The notes beneath the pieces were generated by a model. The model saw only the letters and a list, made by a program, of their open reading frames with translations. It was not told the DNA's origin and ran no database searches. The position numbers and the translations under genes are program-made. Below, piece by piece: positions 46,295-54,099 of a DNA stretch of 64,000 bases (its first letter is position 1; each line of letters starts with the position of its first letter). This DNA comes from Pseudoroseomonas aestuarii (lineage in GTDB: Bacteria > Pseudomonadota > Alphaproteobacteria > Acetobacterales > Acetobacteraceae), in the NCBI RefSeq assembly GCF_042651065.1, contig NZ_JBHSCH010000013.1, positions 1 to 64,000 on the forward strand, read 5' to 3'.

Positions 46295-47554
46295 ATGGCC
46301 ACGCCCGGCCCCGACACGTCGCATCCACGCCCCGGAGAGCCTCTCCCGCCGCCGCCCGACCGGGACTGGCGCATCATCGGCCTGATCGGCACCGGCCATT
46401 TCCTGTCGCATTTCTACATGCTGTGCCTGGCGCCGCTCTTCCCCATCTGGCGCGAGGAGTTCGGCGTCTCCTACGCGGCGCTCGGCCTGTCGGTCGCGCT
46501 GATGAGCGGCGTCACCGCCCTGTTGCAGACGCCGGTCGGCTTCCTGGTGGACCGGCACGGGGCGCGCCCCTACCTCATCGGCGGCACGCTGCTGATGACG
46601 CTCTCCATCTCCGCCATGGCCTTCGCGCCCAGCTACTGGGTGATCCTGGGGCTGGCCATGCTCTCGGGCATCGGCAACAGCGTCATCCACCCGGCCGACT
46701 ACGCCATCCTCGCCGGCTCCATCAACAAGGCGCGCATGGGCCGCGCCTTCGCCTGGCACACGCTGACGGGCAATCTCGGCTTCGCGCTGGCGCCGCCCAT
46801 CATCGTGGCCCTGGCCGCCACCATGGGCTGGCGCTGGGGGCTGATGCTGGTGGGGCTGCTCGGCCTGCCGGTGGTGGGCGCCATCCTGCTGCAGAGCCGC
46901 ATCCTGGCCGACCAGCCGAAGGCGCGCGGGGCCAAGGCGGCCGAGGGCGGCGCGGCGGTGCTGCTCTCCCGCCCCATGCTGCTGTTCTTCGCCTTCTTCC
47001 TGCTCTCCTCCATGGCGGGCTCGGGCATCCAGGCCTTCGTCATCACGGTGCTGGACCAGCTCTGGGGCATCCCCATCGCCATGGGCTCCATGGCGCTCAC
47101 CGGCTACATGATGGGCGCCACCGGCGGCGTGCTGGTGGGCGGCTGGTTCGCCGACCGCTACACGCGGCACGGCGCCTTCGTCATCGGCCTGACCCTGGTG
47201 GCGATGACGCTGATCCTGGCGCTCGGCGCGCTGCCCATCCCCGGGCCGCTGGCCGTGGCGCTGGCCCTCGGCGCGGGCCTCGCGCTGGGCGCCAGCCGCA
47301 CCCCGCGCGACGTCATGGTGAAGGACGCGGCGCCGCCCGGGCAGATCGGCAAGGTGTTCGGCTTCATCTCCGCCGGCCTGCCGCTGGGCGGCGCGCTGAC
47401 GCCGGTGCCCTTCGGCCTGCTGCTCGATGCCGGGCTGCCGCATCTGGTGCTGCCGCTGGTGGCGGTGCTGCTCGGCCTCTCGCTGCTCTGCATGGGCGGG
47501 GCGCGCGGCAGCGTCCGCGCCAGCCGCGCCCCCACCGCCGCCCCCGCCGAGTAG
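46295..47554 (+). CDS. MFS transporter
   Basis: A 419-residue major facilitator with twelve predicted helices. The loop 2-3 motif reads GFLVDRHGARP and the second-half equivalent GGWFADRYTRHG. The N-terminal 30 residues are Pro-rich and polar. IGTGHFLSHFYMLCLAPLF in helix 1 recalls the fosmidomycin-resistance (Fsr) group, but the substrate cannot be fixed. GAGGA six bases upstream supports the ATG at 46295. It is followed one base later by the TRIC gene. Confidence 0.92.
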   Translation: MATPGPDTSHPRPGEPLPPPPDRDWRIIGLIGTGHFLSHFYMLCLAPLFPIWREEFGVSYAALGLSVALMSGVTALLQTPVGFLVDRHGARPYLIGGTLLMTLSISAMAFAPSYWVILGLAMLSGIGNSVIHPADYAILAGSINKARMGRAFAWHTLTGNLGFALAPPIIVALAATMGWRWGLMLVGLLGLPVVGAILLQSRILADQPKARGAKAAEGGAAVLLSRPMLLFFAFFLLSSMAGSGIQAFVITVLDQLWGIPIAMGSMALTGYMMGATGGVLVGGWFADRYTRHGAFVIGLTLVAMTLILALGALPIPGPLAVALALGAGLALGASRTPRDVMVKDAAPPGQIGKVFGFISAGLPLGGALTPVPFGLLLDAGLPHLVLPLVAVLLGLSLLCMGGARGSVRASRAPTAAPAE

Positions 47555-47555
47555 C

Positions 47556-48209
47556 GTGTCCGGCCTCGGCCTCCTGCTGGAGGTGCTGAACTGGGCCGGC
47601 TCGGCGGCCTTCGCCATCTCCGGCGCGCTGGTGGCCTCGCGCAAGCAGCTGGACCCGGTGGGGTTCATCCTGATCGCCGCCACCACCGCCTTCGGCGGCG
47701 GCACGGTGCGGGACGTGCTGCTGGGCCGCACCGCGGCCTGGCTCGGCACGCCGGGGCTGGCGCTGATGGTGGCGCTGCTGGCGCTGGCGGTGTTCTTCAC
47801 CGCGCACCGGGTGGAGCGGCGCTTCGTGCCGCTGCTCTGGGCCGATGCGGTGGGCATGGCGCTCTTCGCCGTGCTGGGGGCGGAGGCGGCGCTCGGCGCG
47901 GGCGCCAGCCCCTGGGCGGCCATCCTGCTCGGCATGATCACCGCCACCTTCGGCGGCGCCCTGCGCGACGTGATCTGCGGCGAGTTGCCGCTGATCCTGC
48001 GGAAGGAAATCTACGCCACGGCGGCGGCGGCGGGGGCCGCGCTGTTCGTGGCGCTCACCCTGGCCGGCACCGACCGCGCCCTGGCGGTGTGCGCGGGCAT
48101 GGGCGCCGCCTTCCTCATCCGGGCGGCGGCGCTGCGGCGGAGCTGGTCGCTGCCCACCTATAAATCCAGGGCGGGGCGGGATTATCCGGACCAAAGGCCA
48201 GGGAAATGA
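47556..48209 (+). CDS. TRIC-type (UPF0126/YicG) cation channel family protein
   Basis: A 217-residue membrane protein with an internal duplication of three helices. Each half carries the glycine signature, FGGGTVRDVLLGR in the first and FGGALRDVICGE in the second. Prokaryotic TRIC proteins form trimeric potassium-permeable channels; YicG in E. coli has been linked to glycine uptake. The start is GTG at 47556, one base after the MFS stop. The last residues (RPGK) and the stop codon are encoded by family-A repeat copy 4, so the C-terminus was probably shaped by the repeat. Confidence 0.9.
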   Translation: MSGLGLLLEVLNWAGSAAFAISGALVASRKQLDPVGFILIAATTAFGGGTVRDVLLGRTAAWLGTPGLALMVALLALAVFFTAHRVERRFVPLLWADAVGMALFAVLGAEAALGAGASPWAAILLGMITATFGGALRDVICGELPLILRKEIYATAAAAGAALFVALTLAGTDRALAVCAGMGAAFLIRAAALRRSWSLPTYKSRAGRDYPDQRPGK

Positions 48210-48240
48210 ATTCCCCTGGACCCCTTCTTTTTTCTGTCAG
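48193..48240 (+). repeat. Dispersed repeat family A, copy 4 (diverged)
   Basis: GGCCAGGGAA, loop ATGA, TTCCCCTGGACC and then CCCTTCTTTTTTCTGTCAG. Compared with copies 1-3 the stem has A/T replacing one G/C pair and one G missing. It keeps GAATTCCCC and the tail. It overlaps the TRIC stop codon and abuts the convergent PLP-enzyme gene. Confidence 0.82.
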
Positions 48241-48243
48241 TTT

Positions 48244-49347
48244 TTACCAGCCATTGATGCGGTTCCATACCGCCACGACCTGCCGGCTGCCATCGACCAC
48301 GTGGTAGCGGTCGAAGGCCGCCGCCGTCAGGCAGGCATGGTTGGGGGCAACACGGACCAGGTCGCCCAGGTGCAGGTCCAGCAGGCCCTCGCCGCCGCGC
48401 GCCTCGCCATGCTCCTGGTGGGTGCGCACCACCAGCGCCTCGCCGAAGCACGGCGTGCCATCCGCGCCCAGTACCCGGCCGAACTGGTAGTCGCGCGGTG
48501 CGGCCTGGGTGCTGCGGTCCTTCGACAGCGCCAGCGCCCCGGCATCGAGCAGCACCGCCTGCCGCTCCGGCTTGCGGCCGGTGACGCTGGCCAGCACCGT
48601 CAGCGCGATGTCCTCCGGTTCATGCACGCCGAGCTGCATCTGCAACAGGTCGCCGAACATGTAGACGCCCGCCCGCACCTCGGTCACGCCATCCAGCCGC
48701 TCGGCATAAAGCACCGTGGGGGAGGAGCCGAGCGAGACGATGCCGACCCTGTGCCCGGCCGCGCGCAGCCGTTCCGCCGCCCCGGTGACGCCCGCCCGCT
48801 CCGTCTCGGCGATACGCGCCATCTCCGCCGCCGAACGCCCGGCATAGGAATGCCCGGCATGGGTCATCACGCCGGCCAGGCGCGGGCCGAGGATCGCCGC
48901 CAGCTCCGGCAGCAGGGCGGAATCAGGCGCCACGCCGCCCCGGCCCTCGCCCACATCCACCTCGACCAGCGCCGCCAGCGGGCCGGGATGCGCGGCCACG
49001 GCGCGCGCCACCTCGGCATCGTCCAGGATCACCTTCACGGCGGCGCCGGCGGCGTTCAGCGCGGCGATGGCATCGAGCTTCCGCGGCGTGACGCCCACGG
49101 CGTAGATCTGGTCCCGGTAGCCGCCTTCCGCGAAGTAGCGCGCCTCGGCCAGCGTCGAGACGGTGATGGGGCCGTGGCCGGGGGCGGCGAGCGCCGCCAC
49201 CTCCAGGCTCTTGGCGGTCTTCATGTGCGGGCGCAGCACCACGCCGGGGTGGCGCGCCACCGCCGCCGCCATGCGCGCCAGGTTGCGCTTCAGGATGCCG
49301 AGGTCGAGCACCAGGGCCGGGGTGGGCAGGTCGTCGAGCGTGGTCAT
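48244..49347 (-). CDS. DSD1-type PLP enzyme (D-threonine aldolase / D-serine dehydratase-like)
   Basis: A fold-type III PLP enzyme of 367 residues. The PLP lysine is K43 in RPHMKTAKS. The C-terminal zinc pair is His337/Cys339 (NHAC), as in D-serine dehydratases and D-threonine aldolases. The substrate is thus probably a D- or 3-hydroxy amino acid. The beta-hydroxyaspartate aldolase BhcC belongs to the same family. Its start overlaps the M81 stop by four bases, so it is the last gene of a three-gene operon. Confidence 0.9.
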   Translation of the reverse strand: MTTLDDLPTPALVLDLGILKRNLARMAAAVARHPGVVLRPHMKTAKSLEVAALAAPGHGPITVSTLAEARYFAEGGYRDQIYAVGVTPRKLDAIAALNAAGAAVKVILDDAEVARAVAAHPGPLAALVEVDVGEGRGGVAPDSALLPELAAILGPRLAGVMTHAGHSYAGRSAAEMARIAETERAGVTGAAERLRAAGHRVGIVSLGSSPTVLYAERLDGVTEVRAGVYMFGDLLQMQLGVHEPEDIALTVLASVTGRKPERQAVLLDAGALALSKDRSTQAAPRDYQFGRVLGADGTPCFGEALVVRTHQEHGEARGGEGLLDLHLGDLVRVAPNHACLTAAAFDRYHVVDGSRQVVAVWNRINGW

Positions 49348-50858
49348 GCGGGGCTCCAGCGCGTCTCGGGGTCCAGCGGCAGCACGGGGCGCGGCAGCCT
49401 GGTCCAGGCGAAGCGGTCGAGGATGGGAGAGGTCAGGCCGGGCGCGTCCACCTCGACGATCCGGCTGCTGGAGAAGAACTCGTCGAAGCCGCCGCGGAAA
49501 TGCCCGCGCGACTTCACCACCACCGCCCGCGCCGCGCCGATGTCGAGGCCCAGATGCTCGAGGAAGGCCGGGTCCGCGCATTGCGTGCGGCGGCTGATGA
49601 CCACCACGGTGATGCCGCCCATCCGCAGCGCGGCGGTGGGGCCGAGCCGCATGGCGGTGTTGGCGAAGATGCCGCGCCGCCCTGTCACCCGCCCGTCCGA
49701 GAGCGCCACCACCTCCGCCTCGGCGGTGAAGGGGTGGGCGAAGCCCTCGCCCGCCTTGCCCCGGTTGAAGCGGGCGGTGAAGCGGGCGCCCTGCCCCAGC
49801 GCATGCGCCTCGGCGGCCAGCGCGGGGTCGTGGATGACGCCGAAGATCGCGCCCTGCACCCCCGCCTCGTGGAAGGCCCGCAGGATGAACATGGTGTTGC
49901 CGCCACCGCCGCCACCCGGGTTGTCCGCCACATCGGCGAAGGCCAGCGGCACCTCGGAGGTCTGCGCGCGCTCCACCGCCTCGGCCAGCGAGGTCAGCTT
50001 CGCCACGAAGCGGTCGCGCCGCGCCCAGGCGGCCTCGGCCAGCTCGGTGGCCAGCGCCTCGCAGGCCGCCGCGTCCGGGCCGGTGACGATGACGGCGAAG
50101 CCGTTGACGGGCGTGTCGCCATAGGCGAAGCCCGCCATGGCCGAGACATTGGCCACGCGCTCTGCCCCCAGTTCCGCCAGCCGCTCCTGCCCGAGGTCAA
50201 TCACCTCCGCATAGGGGCCGTGGGCGGTCAGCAGGCTGACGGTGGGCGCCACGATGGGCAGCCGGCGGAAGGCGCGGTGGAAGCGCTCGCCCGCCAGCAG
50301 CCGGCGCATCAGCTGCGCGGATTCGGCGCCGCGCTCGCGCATGTCCAGATGCGGGTTGGTGCGGTAGCCCACGAAGGCGTCGCAGTCGCGCACCATGCCG
50401 TCCGAGACATTGGCGTGCAGGTCGTAGCTGCACACCAGCGGCACGCCCTCGCCCAGCACGTCGCGGATCAGCGCCTGCAGCGCGCCCTCGGGGTCGTCCA
50501 TCTCCGTGGCGAGGCCGGCGCCGTGCATCACGCAATAGACGCCATCCACCGCGCCGCGCAGCGCCTCCAGCCCGGCGCGCCACTGTGCCAGCATGGCGTC
50601 GAACAGCGTCTGCTCCACCGGCCCGTTCGGCTCGGCCATGGCGAGCAGGAGGGGCAGCGGCCGCCACGGCCCGGCGGCGTCCATCTCCGCCACGAAGCCC
50701 GGCATCTCGGCCAGCGCCACGGGGGTGGCGGAGCGGGCATCCTCCAGGATCGCCTCCCCCTCCAGCCAGCAGCGGAAATCCTCCCGCCGCGCCACGGGGG
50801 CGAAGCGGTTGCACTCGATCGAGAAGCCCAGCAGGGCGATGCGCGGGGCGGCGGTCAC
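49344..50858 (-). CDS. M81 family (MlrC-like) metallohydrolase
   Basis: A 504-residue protein of the family named for MlrC, which finishes microcystin degradation. Typical features are RIALLGFSIECNRFAP at the start, YCVMHGAGLATEMDDPEG with a metal-binding His, SYDLHANVSDGM and DNPGGGGGGNTMFIL. The real substrate in most bacteria is unknown and is likely a small amide or peptide. The start is GTG at 50858, overlapping the stop of the upstream PLP gene (GTGA). The ATG-initiated frame from 51362 runs through another gene and is rejected. Confidence 0.9.
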   Translation of the reverse strand: MTAAPRIALLGFSIECNRFAPVARREDFRCWLEGEAILEDARSATPVALAEMPGFVAEMDAAGPWRPLPLLLAMAEPNGPVEQTLFDAMLAQWRAGLEALRGAVDGVYCVMHGAGLATEMDDPEGALQALIRDVLGEGVPLVCSYDLHANVSDGMVRDCDAFVGYRTNPHLDMRERGAESAQLMRRLLAGERFHRAFRRLPIVAPTVSLLTAHGPYAEVIDLGQERLAELGAERVANVSAMAGFAYGDTPVNGFAVIVTGPDAAACEALATELAEAAWARRDRFVAKLTSLAEAVERAQTSEVPLAFADVADNPGGGGGGNTMFILRAFHEAGVQGAIFGVIHDPALAAEAHALGQGARFTARFNRGKAGEGFAHPFTAEAEVVALSDGRVTGRRGIFANTAMRLGPTAALRMGGITVVVISRRTQCADPAFLEHLGLDIGAARAVVVKSRGHFRGGFDEFFSSSRIVEVDAPGLTSPILDRFAWTRLPRPVLPLDPETRWSPA

Positions 50859-51991
50859 AGGCTCACCCCCGCCAGCTCGGCATGGCGCTGCGTGGCCTTC
50901 AGGCCGCTGCCCGTCAGCACCACCACGGTGGTCTCCTCCTCGCGGATGGTGCCGTCCTCCAGCAGCCGGCCGAAGGCGGCGGCGGCCTGGGCGCAGGTCG
51001 GCTCGACGTAGAGGCCGCGCCGCGCCAAGCCGCGCGTGGCGCGGACGATCTCGGTCTCGCTCAGCAGCACGGCGCCGCCCCGGCTCTCGCGCAGCACCGC
51101 CAGCACCTCGGCCCGGCGCAGCGGCTGGGCGATGGCGGTGCCCTCGGCGATGGTGGGGATCGGGTCGGCGGCGTCCTCGCCCAGCCATTCGCGGGCGATC
51201 GGGCCGCAATTCTCCGGCTGCGCGGCGAAGATGCGCGGCAGGCGTCCGATCTCCCCCGCCCGCATCAGCTCGCCGAAGCCGATGCCGCAGCCCAGCACGT
51301 TGGAGCCGGCACCGCAGGGGACGATGACATTGTCCGGCGCGCGGAAGCCGAGATCCTCCCACAGCTCGTAGGCCAGTGTCTTGGTGCCGTGCAGGAAGAA
51401 GGGGTGCCAGTTGTGGCTGGCGTAGAAGATCTCCGCCGCCGGGTCGCTGCCCTCAGCGAGCGCCGCGTCGGCGCAATCCTGCCGGCTGCCCGGCACCAGC
51501 TGGATGCCGGCGCCCATGGCGCGGGACTGCACGGTCTTGGCCGGGCTGGTCGAGGCCGGCACCATGATCTTGGCGCGCATCCCGCCGGCGGCGGCATAGG
51601 TGGCGATGGCGGCGCCGCCATTGCCGGAGCTGTCCTCCAGCACCGCCTCGATGCCCTGGTCGCGCAGCAGCGAGAGCATCACCGAGGCGCCCCGGTCCTT
51701 GAAGCTGCCGCTCGGCATGAACCACTCGCACTTGAAGCGCACCGGCGCGCCGGCCCACTCCCCTTGCAGCAGGGGGGTGCAGCCCTCGCCCAGGCTGATC
51801 GGCGCCGCGGGCATGAAGGGCAGCGCGGCGGCATAGCGCCACAGGCTGCGCTCCCCGCCGGCGATGTCGGCCCGGGTGATGCCGGGCAGGTCGGTCAGCA
51901 GCAGGGGCTGGCCCTCGGGGCCACACCAGCGGGGGGTGTCGAGCGGCCAGGTGCGGCCGGAGCGGGGGTCGAGATAGGCGGCGTTCGGCAT
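50855..51991 (-). CDS. Threonine-synthase-like PLP-dependent lyase
   Basis: A fold-type II PLP enzyme of 378 residues with the cofactor lysine K98 in SGSFKDRG, a substrate loop EDSSGNGGAAIA and a phosphate-binding GAGSNVLGCG. The N-terminal segment before SLGEGCTPLL resembles the lead domain of threonine synthase. Members include dehydratases, ammonia-lyases and cysteate or threonine synthases, so its reaction is undetermined. It is first in the operon with the M81 and DSD1-like genes. The ATG at 51991 fits; no other Met is close. Confidence 0.87.
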   Translation of the reverse strand: MPNAAYLDPRSGRTWPLDTPRWCGPEGQPLLLTDLPGITRADIAGGERSLWRYAAALPFMPAAPISLGEGCTPLLQGEWAGAPVRFKCEWFMPSGSFKDRGASVMLSLLRDQGIEAVLEDSSGNGGAAIATYAAAGGMRAKIMVPASTSPAKTVQSRAMGAGIQLVPGSRQDCADAALAEGSDPAAEIFYASHNWHPFFLHGTKTLAYELWEDLGFRAPDNVIVPCGAGSNVLGCGIGFGELMRAGEIGRLPRIFAAQPENCGPIAREWLGEDAADPIPTIAEGTAIAQPLRRAEVLAVLRESRGGAVLLSETEIVRATRGLARRGLYVEPTCAQAAAAFGRLLEDGTIREEETTVVVLTGSGLKATQRHAELAGVSL

Positions 51992-52023
51992 GATGAGACA
52001 CCCTGGCTTGCGCAGGCGCGCCC

Positions 52024-52043
52024 GGCAAGGGTACCCCCTTGCC
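52024..52043. promoter_or_regulatory. Perfect inverted repeat in the PLP-enzyme / M20 divergent promoter region
   Basis: GGCAAGGG-TACC-CCCTTGCC is an 8-bp perfect inverted repeat in the 54-base divergent gap, ending two bases before the M20 ATG. A further CTTGC half-site lies at 52007-52011. It could be an operator serving both directions, or an RNA hairpin covering the M20 start, which has no Shine-Dalgarno. Confidence 0.5.
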
Positions 52044-52045
52044 CC

Positions 52046-53143
52046 ATGCAACACGCCGATGCCGTCGCCCGCCTCGCCGCCGACCTCGTCCGCCTGGACA
52101 GCCGCAGCTTTGTCTCCAACCGCGCGGTGGCCGACCGCATCGCGGCCGAGCTGGAGGGCTTCGCGCTGGAGCGGCTCGACTATGCGGACGCCGCCGGCGT
52201 GGCCAAGCAGGTGATCGTCGCGCATCGCGGCCCGCCCGGCGGGGTGGCGCTGTCCGGCCATATGGACACGGTGCCGGACACCGGCTGGACGGACGACCCC
52301 TTCTCGGGCCGCATCGACGCGGAAGGCGTGCTGCACGGCCTCGGCGCGGCCGACATGAAGGGGCCGCTCGCCGCCTGCATCGTGGCCGCCCGCACCCTGC
52401 CGGCGCACCTGCCCGCCACCCTCCTCATCACCACCGACGAGGAGACCACCAAGATGGGCGCGCGCCGCATCGCCGACCATTCCGCGCTCGCCCGCCAGGC
52501 GGCGCCACGCGGCATCGTGGTGGCCGAGCCCACGGGGATGCTGCCGGTGCGCGGCCACCGCAGCAACATCGACTTCATCGCAGTGGCGGAGGGGGTGCAG
52601 GCGCATTCCTCGCTCGGCGTGGGCCGCAACGCCAACTGGGCGCTGATCCCCTTCCTGGTGGAGATGCAGGCGCTGGCCGAGCGGCTGCGCGCGGACGCCA
52701 GCCTGCACGACGCCGCCTACGCGCCCCCCTTCAGCGACTTCAACCTGGTGCTCGACAACCACGGCGCGGCGATGAACGTGACGGTGCCGAAGGCCACCGC
52801 GCGCATCAAGTTCCGCTACAGCCGCAGCATCGACCCCAGCCCCATCGTGGCGGCGGTGGAGGCGGCCGCCGCGCGGGCCGGCGTGACGCTCGACGTCATC
52901 CGCCAGGGCCGCCCGCCCGAGACGCCTGCCGACCACCCCTTCATCCGCGCCGCCGAGGCCGCCACCGGCCACGCCGCCGAGACCCGCCCCTTCGGCACCG
53001 ATGCCAGCGAGCTGCAGGAGATCGCCCCCTGCGTGATCCTGGGCCCGGATGTGATGGACACCGCCCACTCCCCGCGCGAGCGCGCCCACCTGGCGCGGCT
53101 GGCGGCGGCGGTGCCGGTGTTCCACCGGCTGATGGGCGGCTGA
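52046..53143 (+). CDS. M20 family metallohydrolase (ArgE/DapE/ACY1-like)
   Basis: A 365-residue dinuclear zinc amidohydrolase. Ligands His72 and Asp74 (SGHMDTVPD), bridging Asp103 (GAADMKGP), Glu132-Glu133 (TTDEETT) and the final His in DTAHSPRE are present. A dimerisation domain occupies the middle. Such enzymes remove N-acyl groups from amino acids or split dipeptides. Divergence from the PLP/M81/DSD1 operon suggests one catabolic pathway: deacylation followed by PLP-dependent cleavage. The ATG at 52046 has no ribosome site but a strong hairpin before it. Confidence 0.92.
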   Translation: MQHADAVARLAADLVRLDSRSFVSNRAVADRIAAELEGFALERLDYADAAGVAKQVIVAHRGPPGGVALSGHMDTVPDTGWTDDPFSGRIDAEGVLHGLGAADMKGPLAACIVAARTLPAHLPATLLITTDEETTKMGARRIADHSALARQAAPRGIVVAEPTGMLPVRGHRSNIDFIAVAEGVQAHSSLGVGRNANWALIPFLVEMQALAERLRADASLHDAAYAPPFSDFNLVLDNHGAAMNVTVPKATARIKFRYSRSIDPSPIVAAVEAAAARAGVTLDVIRQGRPPETPADHPFIRAAEAATGHAAETRPFGTDASELQEIAPCVILGPDVMDTAHSPRERAHLARLAAAVPVFHRLMGG

Positions 53144-53163
53144 CGGGCGGCTGACGGGCGGCT
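53134..53163 (+). repeat. 11-bp tandem repeat at the M20 stop codon
   Basis: GGGCGGCTGAC occurs twice in tandem and once partially (GGGCGGCT). The stop codon TGA lies in the first unit and recurs in the second in another frame. This is the sort of tract expected from replication slippage. Confidence 0.7.
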
Positions 53164-53169
53164 GGGGCC

Positions 53170-53622
53170 TCAGGACAGCGCGCGCAGCGCCGCGCGCAGC
53201 GCATCGGGCGGCACCGGCGCCGGCGCGGCGGCCAGCTCCGCCTCCACCACCCCATGCAGCGCGCGCCAGGCCGGCACGGCGCGGGCCAGCACCGCCTGCC
53301 CCTGCTCCGTCAGCGAGAGGCGGCGGCTGCGGCGGTCCTGCGGGTCGGTGCCGATGGCCACCAGCCCGTTCCGCTCCAGCGGCTTCAGTGCTGCGGTCAG
53401 GGTGGTGCGGTCCATGGCCAGCAGCGCCGCCACCGGGCCGAGGGGCGGCGGCTCCGGCCGGTTCAGCGCCATCAGCAGGGAGAACTGGCCGCTGGTCAGC
53501 CCCAGCGGGCGCAGCGCCTCGTCGAAGCGGCGGGCCAGGGCGCGCGCCGCGCGCTGCGTATGCAGGCAGAGGCAGGCATCCCGCACCTCCAGCGTCGTTG
53601 CGTAGGGCACATGTTTTGACAT
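53170..53622 (-). CDS. MarR family transcriptional regulator
   Basis: A 150-residue winged-helix dimer. SGQFSLLMALNR and LAMDRTTLTAALKPLERNGLV form the recognition helix, and DPQDRRSRRLSLTEQGQ is the wing with its conserved DxRxxR. Two Cys residues in the N-terminal helix (ACLCLH) could sense oxidants. It diverges from the DUF1428 gene across a 71-base gap carrying a near-perfect palindrome, so it probably represses both. Confidence 0.94.
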   Translation of the reverse strand: MSKHVPYATTLEVRDACLCLHTQRAARALARRFDEALRPLGLTSGQFSLLMALNRPEPPPLGPVAALLAMDRTTLTAALKPLERNGLVAIGTDPQDRRSRRLSLTEQGQAVLARAVPAWRALHGVVEAELAAAPAPVPPDALRAALRALS

Positions 53623-53628
53623 GCGGTG

Positions 53629-53650
53629 TTTATGTTGATATCAACGTAAA
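53629..53650. promoter_or_regulatory. Candidate MarR operator
   Basis: A 22-bp near-perfect palindrome (one mismatched pair) with the perfect 12-bp core GTTGATATCAAC at 53634-53645. It starts seven bases upstream of the MarR start codon and 43 bases before the DUF1428 start. Size and symmetry match typical MarR sites, and it is AT-rich against its surroundings. Confidence 0.72.
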
Positions 53651-53693
53651 AATCAAGGGCGCAACGCCCGGAGAGCAGGGAAGGAAAGCAGGC

Positions 53694-54056
53694 ATGCAGT
53701 ATGTGGAAGGTTTCGTCCTGGCCGTGCCGGCCGGCAACAGGGAGGTCTATCGCCGCCACGCCGCCGAGGCGGCGGCGCTGTTCCGCGAGTTCGGCGCCAC
53801 CCGCGTGGTGGAATGCTGGGGCGACGACGTGCCGGATGGCAAGGTCACCGACTTCCGCGGCGCGGTGAAGGCGGAGGCGGGCGAGACCGTTGTCTTCAGC
53901 TGGATGGAGTTCCCGAGCAAGGCGGTGCGCGACACGGTGCATGCGCGCGTCATGTCCGACCCGCGCATGAAGGCCATGATGAGCGGCGAGACGCCCATGC
54001 CCTTCGACGGCAAGCGCATGATCTATGGCGGCTTCACCACCCTCCTCGACAGCTGA
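53694..54056 (+). CDS. DUF1428 family protein
   Basis: A 120-residue protein of unknown function with the ferredoxin-like dimeric alpha/beta-barrel pattern. The start MQYVEGFVLAVPAGNREVYR, the segment VVECWGDDVPDGKVTDFRGAV and the end PFDGKRMIYGGFTTLL are characteristic. AAGGAAAG lies nine bases before the ATG. Divergent pairing with a MarR gene suggests inducible expression, perhaps in stress or aromatic-compound response. Confidence 0.92.
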   Translation: MQYVEGFVLAVPAGNREVYRRHAAEAAALFREFGATRVVECWGDDVPDGKVTDFRGAVKAEAGETVVFSWMEFPSKAVRDTVHARVMSDPRMKAMMSGETPMPFDGKRMIYGGFTTLLDS

Positions 54057-54099
54057 GGCCGCCCTCCGGCGGCAGGCCTGCCGGGGCCGCGCGGGCGCC

